9,231 bases of DNA, taken from NCBI GenBank assembly GCA_045113775.1, contig JBGUJH010000159.1, positions 1 through 9,231 of the forward strand, read 5' to 3'. The stretch comes from CAG-791 sp045113775. GTDB lineage: Bacteria > Bacillota > Clostridia > Lachnospirales > Lachnospiraceae. Position 1 is the stretch's first letter. Each line of letters opens with the position of its first letter. Under the pieces are notes generated by a model. That model was not told where the DNA came from. It worked only from the letters and a program-made list of their open reading frames with translations, and did not search any database. Both the position numbers and the translations under genes were made by a program. This document shows positions 5,280 through 9,231 of this stretch, in pieces.

Positions 5280-8213
5280 TTATCGATTCCTTGTGATCTT
5301 TCTCTTCTCCTGCGCGATCTTTTCTTTTACCTGATTTGATTTTCGCAGCTGGACAAAGGCAAACCATAATGCAGGCAGACTCACCGCAGCCGCTGCGACG
5401 ACCAAAATCGTCCTGATCACTCTCCAGAGAGGAGCCTTATACTCAAGTGTCGTCTTCTTTCCGATCCCGTTCATCGCGTTGCTGCGGGATACAGACTGCA
5501 GGATCCTGCCTGCAGCTGTCCTGAAACGCGCGCGCACGCCGTAAGTCAGCTGCCCCCCTCGCAGTTTATAGCAGTTATTGGAAATGTTCTGCCACAGATC
5601 TGTCCCGGCTTCGAGCCCTTCCAGGATATCCGCGTACTCATCCGTCAGGTTTGTGACCGTATCAGTCATCACGATCCCTTCAAATCCCCACTCTGACCGG
5701 AGCACGCCTGTCAAAAGTCCGCTGTGCCCGCCGCACCATCTGGGCCCGATTCTGTTCATTCCGGCCATGACGGCTTTCATCCCGGATCCGCCTTCTCTGA
5801 GCGCGGTCTCAAAGGGCCTCAGGTACAGTTCCCGGATCGCCTGTTCTCCCGCCATGACCACGACTCCCGTATAATTAGTCTCCTGGTCCGCAAGCACCAT
5901 TCTCCCCAGGACCGGGATGACTCCCTTTCCGCCGAGCCCCCGGCACATGGCCGCTGCCATTTTGCCGGTCAGACAGCTGTCCTCTGAGAAGCTGTCGGCA
6001 TTTCCGCCTCCCATAGTTGTCCGGTGAAGGCTGAGAGAAGGCATCTTCCAGAACGTGATACCCGCGTGCAGTGCCTCCTCGCCGATCAGCTGGCCGGCCT
6101 GTGTGAGCAGGTCCGTGTTCCAGGTCGCCGCGAGGACCGTCGCCGACGGATAGATAAACCCTTTTATTCTGCTGTATCCGGCCCTGATGCCGGCTCCGTC
6201 TCCGCTGACCAGCGCCTGCGGGGAGATACAGGAGATCACTTCGTTGACCGCCCCGCCGCCTTTGCGCACGACGGAATAGGTCTCTCTCCATGTCAGCTGG
6301 TCCAGGACCGCCCCCCACCTGTAATCATCAAATTCGGTTTCCCTCAATTCCGCAATACCTGCGTTCTTTTCGCCGTGCGCTGTGTTATATACCGGCGACG
6401 TCGCTTTGGTGTCTTCCTTGCTGCTCACTTTGAGCAGCTCCTGGAAGGAGGAGGGCGCCGTATAAGAGCCTCCGTTCCATGTCTGCGGCCATGTGCTCCC
6501 CCACAGGCTTCTTGTCAGACCCTGATAGTCCGAATCATATGAAGACGGATCCGCCTCTTTGAATATCAGGCCGATCTCTGCTCCGGTCTGCGCCGACTCC
6601 GCATACGTCTTATAATCTCTGACCAGTTCCGCCGTCTCGACAAGGCCGCCGTCTCCGCTTCCCGTAATAGCGGGAGATCCGCCCTTGCTCTTGTACATGA
6701 GAATATTGTTCACTGCCGAGTGCGCGTCCTGCGCGGCCGTGATGAGATAAGTGCCTCCGTCTATGATATAGGTGCCTCTTCCGCCCGCGTCGAAGGATTT
6801 GAACTCCTCTTCGGTGATCACTATTTTGACCTTCTCGGATTCTCCCGGCTCGATCTCCTTCGTCTTGGCAAAACCGGCAAGTTCCACAGAAGGAACCTCC
6901 ATCCCGTTCTTGGACGCGTACTGGGAATATGGCTTCTGAATATAGAACTGGACGACCTCCCTGCCGGCTCGTTCCCCTGTATTGTGGACTTCCACCGTGA
7001 CCTCATATCCCTTCTTTCCCAGCACCATCTTCATATTCCGAAGCTCGAAGTCTGTATAAGAGAGGCCGTATCCAAAGGGGAACGCAACTTCCGCGCTGTA
7101 GCTGAAGGGAGCTCCCGAAGACGTGCCCAGAACAGTATCCTCGTAGCGCGTCTCGTAATAGCGGTAGCCTACGTAGATTCCCTCCGTGTAGACAAGATAC
7201 TTGTCGCCGAACTCCTCCTTGCTGTTCCTGATCGTGTAGTCGCCGAGATTTGCCGCCGCCGGCGCGTTCAGGCTGTTGTAAACAAAAGTGTCCGGCAGCC
7301 GGCCCGAAGGATTAACCGAACCGCTCAGCACCCGGGCAACGGCTTCCATTCCGTCAAATCCCAAGGCGCCTGTCCAGATGCATCCGTCGATCCCGAACTC
7401 TTCCAGGAATCCCATTTCCATCGGATTTTCGGTGTTCAGGACCACAATGACCCTGTCGAAATGCTCCCCGACATAAGTGAGCAGCTCCTTCTCTTCCTGC
7501 GTGAGCTGCAGCGCCGCTGCTCCCGTGACGACCGGCTCTTCGCCCTCTCCGGCTTCGGAATAAGCAGGCTCATACAGATCCTGCCCTCCGCTTGTCCGCC
7601 CGATCACGACGACTGCCGCCTCGGCAAATTCCTCTATGCTCTTCTCCACAGATGCCGAAAAGTTGTTCCTTCCGCCTCTGTCTATGAAATTCCACAGCTT
7701 GTCATTGACCCGGATCTTCTCCTGCTCCAGGGCTTCTTTTAAAGAAACGGAGCCTTCCGCCGCATCCGGGCGGCTGTAGACCGGGTCCACCGCTCCCTTT
7801 CCGAATACACTTACCGATGCCCCTTTGCTCAGGGGAAGCGCTCCGTTCTCATTGCGGAGCAGGACAATCCCTTCCTGCTGGATCCTGACGCCCAATTCAG
7901 AGCTGTCCCGCGCCAGCTCCTCCGGATCGCTGTAATCAGTTTCAAAATATTGCGGCCCCTGCTCTCCTCCCTCTGTATAATTCTTCTGTCCGAGAGCAAG
8001 ACGGATCATCTGCTCGTTATCGGATGTGACCTTGCTGCCGAGAATCGAAGCAGTCAGCAGTACGGCTGCAAGGAGGAACGCCTTTATGCCGGCTGAACGC
8101 ATTTTTATCTGCCTGCTCTGCATTCTTCGCAGTTTTTTCTCCGAAGCCGAAACGCTCTGCCGCGCTTCCTCCCCCTTGCTCCGTTTGGATTTTTCCGTTC
8201 CCGTGTTATTCAT
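5280..8213 (-). CDS. Membrane-anchored GH3-like protein with permuted domain order and degenerate active site
   Basis: This 977-aa protein resembles clostridial permuted GH3 beta-glucosidases. A basic cytoplasmic N-terminus precedes a membrane helix at about 43-60. Next comes the GH3 C-terminal alpha/beta sandwich, about 105-310 (GIVLLRNENGALPL at 115-128, NPSGRLPDTF at 301-310). Then comes FPFGYGLSYTDFEL (378-391) and a fibronectin-III-like domain to about 500, a linker, and the TIM-barrel half at about 630-910. A second helix at about 933-954 and a basic cytoplasmic tail close the protein, so about 870 residues would lie outside, tethered at both ends. The nucleophile position is kept (GFEGIVMTD, D851), as is the GDG of the substrate loop (D672). 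The KHF-type Lys-His pair expected before xxxDQE reads GR (770-771), and the conserved GRNFEY-SED segment reads GGNADSFSED (736-745). Hydrolysis is therefore doubtful. The start ATG has only AGG at 6 nt; a better AAGGAG is 15 nt away. It is divergent from the response regulator. Confidence 0.88.
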   Translation of the reverse strand: MNNTGTEKSKRSKGEEARQSVSASEKKLRRMQSRQIKMRSAGIKAFLLAAVLLTASILGSKVTSDNEQMIRLALGQKNYTEGGEQGPQYFETDYSDPEELARDSSELGVRIQQEGIVLLRNENGALPLSKGASVSVFGKGAVDPVYSRPDAAEGSVSLKEALEQEKIRVNDKLWNFIDRGGRNNFSASVEKSIEEFAEAAVVVIGRTSGGQDLYEPAYSEAGEGEEPVVTGAAALQLTQEEKELLTYVGEHFDRVIVVLNTENPMEMGFLEEFGIDGCIWTGALGFDGMEAVARVLSGSVNPSGRLPDTFVYNSLNAPAAANLGDYTIRNSKEEFGDKYLVYTEGIYVGYRYYETRYEDTVLGTSSGAPFSYSAEVAFPFGYGLSYTDFELRNMKMVLGKKGYEVTVEVHNTGERAGREVVQFYIQKPYSQYASKNGMEVPSVELAGFAKTKEIEPGESEKVKIVITEEEFKSFDAGGRGTYIIDGGTYLITAAQDAHSAVNNILMYKSKGGSPAITGSGDGGLVETAELVRDYKTYAESAQTGAEIGLIFKEADPSSYDSDYQGLTRSLWGSTWPQTWNGGSYTAPSSFQELLKVSSKEDTKATSPVYNTAHGEKNAGIAELRETEFDDYRWGAVLDQLTWRETYSVVRKGGGAVNEVISCISPQALVSGDGAGIRAGYSRIKGFIYPSATVLAATWNTDLLTQAGQLIGEEALHAGITFWKMPSLSLHRTTMGGGNADSFSEDSCLTGKMAAAMCRGLGGKGVIPVLGRMVLADQETNYTGVVVMAGEQAIRELYLRPFETALREGGSGMKAVMAGMNRIGPRWCGGHSGLLTGVLRSEWGFEGIVMTDTVTNLTDEYADILEGLEAGTDLWQNISNNCYKLRGGQLTYGVRARFRTAAGRILQSVSRSNAMNGIGKKTTLEYKAPLWRVIRTILVVAAAAVSLPALWFAFVQLRKSNQVKEKIAQEKRKITRNR

Positions 8214-8228
8214 AGAGTACCTGATCCG

Positions 8229-8266
8229 CTCCTTTTATAGTCAGTATGTCTGTAATCTATTGTAAT
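8229..8266 (-). promoter_or_regulatory. Candidate regulated promoter of the GH3-like gene with tandem ATTACA repeats
   Basis: On the minus strand, ATTACA-N4-ATTACA (8266-8251, period 10 bp) is followed after 11 bp by TATAAA (8239-8234), a possible -10. The spacing resembles promoters activated by PhoB/PhoP-type regulators, in which tandem boxes replace the -35. The TATAAA overlaps the AAGGAG, so a start from here would leave only about 14 bases of leader. Alternatively TACAAT at 8264-8259 serves as a -10, without a good -35, giving a normal leader. Confidence 0.35.
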
Positions 8267-8329
8267 ACGAAAATGTTCTTTTTTCTCCATAAATATCTAT
8301 GTAAAGGTGCATCCTCTCTTTCAGCTGCA

Positions 8330-8338
8330 TGGTATAAT
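8330..8338 (+). promoter_or_regulatory. Predicted extended -10 promoter of the response regulator gene
   Basis: TGGTATAAT is a perfect TATAAT with the TGn extension. No clear -35 is found at 16-18 bp. The start site would be near 8345, leaving a leader of about 115 bases that includes the TTTACA repeats, so a regulator bound there would lie downstream of the start. A second possible -10 is GATAAT at 8409-8414, which would place the repeats upstream. Confidence 0.55.
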
Positions 8339-8359
8339 GTTCAGGGTGAATCTTGTCTG

Positions 8360-8399
8360 TTTACACTATCTTTACAATGTCGGGCTGGCAGCGCTTACA
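8360..8399 (+). promoter_or_regulatory. PhoP-box-like direct repeats (TTTACA-N5-TTTACA plus CTTACA)
   Basis: TTTACA at 8360-8365 and 8371-8376 repeat with an 11-bp period, and CTTACA follows at 8394-8399, about two periods on. The known Gram-positive PhoP box is a series of TTHACA-type hexamers spaced about 11 bp apart, which the first two fit exactly. They lie in front of an OmpR/PhoB-type regulator gene, so autoregulation is the simplest reading. This is a motif match only. Confidence 0.5.
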
Positions 8400-8459
8400 C
8401 GCGTCTGTGATAATAAAAGTATTATTATGGCAGCTGTCTGTTTCGACATGGAGGTAAGA

Positions 8460-9128
8460 ATGATTTATTGTGTGGAAGATGACCACAGCATCCGAGACCT
8501 TATGATCTATACGCTGACGATCGCCGGCTTTGAAGCGCATGGCTTTGCCGACAGCGAACAGTTTTGGAAAGCCATGCAGGGCACCGAACTGCCGGAGCTG
8601 ATCCTGCTCGATATCATGCTGCCCGGAGAAGACGGGATCTCCATCCTCAGAAAGCTCAGATTCGCGTCTTCGACTGCCACGATCCCGGTGATCATGGCCA
8701 CTGCGAAAGGCAGCGAATATGACAGGGTCATAGGGCTTGACCTGGGCGCCGACGATTATCTGTGCAAACCCTTCGGCATGATGGAGATGGTCTCAAGGAT
8801 CAAAGCTGTCCTGCGCCGTACTTCCATGAGTGAACAGCGAAAGATCCTGTCTTACGGCGCGATCACAATGGATCAGGCCAGGCATGTCGTCATGGCTGAC
8901 GGAAGAGAGATCTATCTCACCCTCAAGGAATATGACCTTCTCAAGCTCTTCTTGGAGCATATCGGGATGGTCTTTACCAGGGATCAGCTGCTAAGCTCCG
9001 TATGGAACCAGGATTATTCCGGTGAGACAAGGACCGTGGACGTCCACATCGGCACGCTACGCACCAAACTGGGGGAGAGCGGCGAGGCGATCCGGACTAT
9101 ACGCGGCGTCGGCTACCGCCTGGGATAA
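8460..9128 (+). CDS. OmpR/PhoB-family response regulator transcription factor (PhoP/PhoB-like)
   Basis: This 222-aa cytoplasmic two-component regulator would be phosphorylated by a histidine kinase and bind DNA as a dimer. The receiver domain spans about 1-118: acidic pocket E6-D7-D8, phospho-acceptor D51 (LILLDIMLPGEDG), switch T81 (VIMATAKG) and K103-P104 (CKPFGMMEM). The winged-helix effector domain spans about 127-222, with LTLKEYDLLKLFLEH, RDQLLSSVW, the recognition-helix region TRTVDVHIGTLRTKL and the wing IRTIRGVGYRLG. All key residues are present and the length is typical. ATG 8460 is chosen because GGAGG lies five bases upstream; an in-frame ATG at 8448 would add four residues but has no ribosome binding site. 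The PhoP/PhoB assignment is tentative, based on overall likeness and PhoP-box-like repeats upstream. No histidine kinase is visible after it. It is divergent from the GH3-like gene. Confidence 0.93.
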   Translation: MIYCVEDDHSIRDLMIYTLTIAGFEAHGFADSEQFWKAMQGTELPELILLDIMLPGEDGISILRKLRFASSTATIPVIMATAKGSEYDRVIGLDLGADDYLCKPFGMMEMVSRIKAVLRRTSMSEQRKILSYGAITMDQARHVVMADGREIYLTLKEYDLLKLFLEHIGMVFTRDQLLSSVWNQDYSGETRTVDVHIGTLRTKLGESGEAIRTIRGVGYRLG

Positions 9129-9137
9129 AGATATCAG

Positions 9138-9175
9138 AACTCGGATAACACAGGGGGGATGTCCCCCGCTGAGTT
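9138..9175 (+). other. GC-rich hairpin after the response regulator gene
   Basis: CAG and GGGGG (9151-9158) pair with CCCCC and CTG (9163-9171) around an ATGT loop, with one bulged G at 9168. An outer AACTC/GAGTT pairing (9138-9142 with 9171-9175) could close it. No T-run follows, so it is not a standard terminator. It begins ten bases after the regulator stop and may be a 3'-end stabiliser or part of a leader for a gene beyond the window. Confidence 0.45.
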
Positions 9176-9188
9176 ATATGATGCACAC

Positions 9189-9231
9189 GCGTGCGGAAAG
9201 GTAGATGTTGCCTTTCAGGCAACCCGCACGC
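9189..9231 (+). other. Nested inverted repeat at window end (possible terminator or structured RNA)
   Basis: An 8-bp outer stem (GCGTGCGG 9189-9196 with CCGCACGC 9224-9231) encloses a 10-base single-stranded stretch. That stretch is followed directly by a 6-bp hairpin (GTTGCC 9207-9212, loop TTTCA, GGCAAC 9218-9223). A competing pairing, GAAAGG (9196-9201) with CCTTTC (9211-9216), is also possible. The window stops exactly at the base of the outer stem, so a following T-run, which would make it a terminator, cannot be seen. Confidence 0.5.

Larger units (their letters stand above)
8214..8459. promoter_or_regulatory. Divergent regulatory region between the GH3-like gene and the response regulator
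   Basis: These 246 AT-rich bases contain promoters for both genes and a cluster of TTACA-type half-sites. On the plus strand these are TTTACA at 8360 and 8371 and CTTACA at 8394. On the minus strand they are TTTACA at 8305-8300 and ATTACA at 8266-8261 and 8256-8251. There is also an AT-rich palindrome ATAATAA-N5-TTATTAT (8410-8428). No small gene with a convincing ribosome binding site was seen. Confidence 0.65.

Noticed and set aside
6720..7742. A 340-codon open frame on the plus strand inside the GH3-like gene
   Set aside because: It is a shadow of a real gene with recognisable GH3 motifs; its own translation is Arg/Leu-rich with no family features.
8410..8428. AT-rich palindrome ATAATAA-N5-TTATTAT as an operator
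   Set aside because: It is simple AT-rich symmetry near the start of the regulator gene and could equally be a promoter -10 region; not enough to call a binding site.
9159..9231. ATG at 9159 beginning a frame that stays open to the window end
   Set aside because: The G-run abuts the ATG with no proper spacing, the frame crosses the inverted repeats, and 24 codons show no recognisable kinase or other motif.

Overview
The window looks like chromosomal DNA of an anaerobic, moderately GC-rich Clostridia member, most likely Lachnospiraceae. This is inferred from gene content and style: strong AGGAGG-type ribosome binding sites, a CUT1 sugar ABC transporter with a Gly/Ser/Ala-rich lipoprotein binding protein, a LacI-type regulator, a QueT-type ECF transporter component, and an OmpR/PhoB-type regulator of clostridial type. 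There are no phage, transposon, CRISPR, tRNA or rRNA signatures. No gene-free stretch exceeds 300 bases.

Left half (1-4655, all minus strand): a carbohydrate uptake locus. Reading in the direction of transcription, a LacI-family regulator (start 4655, stop 3630) ends in a textbook intrinsic terminator. A separate promoter with a TTGTCA -35 and an extended TACAAT -10 follows, and just downstream of the predicted start site lies an imperfect 16-bp palindrome with a central CG, suited to LacI-type repression. This promoter drives a solute-binding lipoprotein (3348-2005), a GC-rich 10-bp stem-loop in the intergenic gap, a MalF-like permease (1892-843), and a MalG-like permease that overlaps it by one base (TAATG) and runs off the left edge. 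The inferred logic is a sugar-responsive repressor next to its transporter operon; the sugar cannot be named from sequence.

Middle (4656-5272, plus strand): divergent from the regulator is a 167-aa QueT-family membrane protein, the substrate-binding component for a queuosine precursor ECF transporter. Its predicted leader is too short for the preQ1 riboswitch often found in front of such genes.

Right half (5280-9231): a 977-aa membrane protein on the minus strand carries glycoside hydrolase family 3 modules in permuted order (C-terminal alpha/beta sandwich, then fibronectin-like domain, then the TIM-barrel half). It has a transmembrane segment at each end, and several active-site residues appear lost, although the nucleophile-position Asp remains. 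Divergent from it is a complete OmpR/PhoB-type response regulator. The 246-bp space between them holds several TTACA-type half-sites, including TTTACA-N5-TTTACA, which matches the Gram-positive PhoP-box pattern. No histidine kinase follows the regulator within the window; instead there are about 100 bases rich in inverted repeats.

The best candidate for something undescribed is this right-hand pair: a doubly anchored, probably catalytically altered GH3-like protein that may share a regulated divergent promoter with a response regulator. The functional link is inference.
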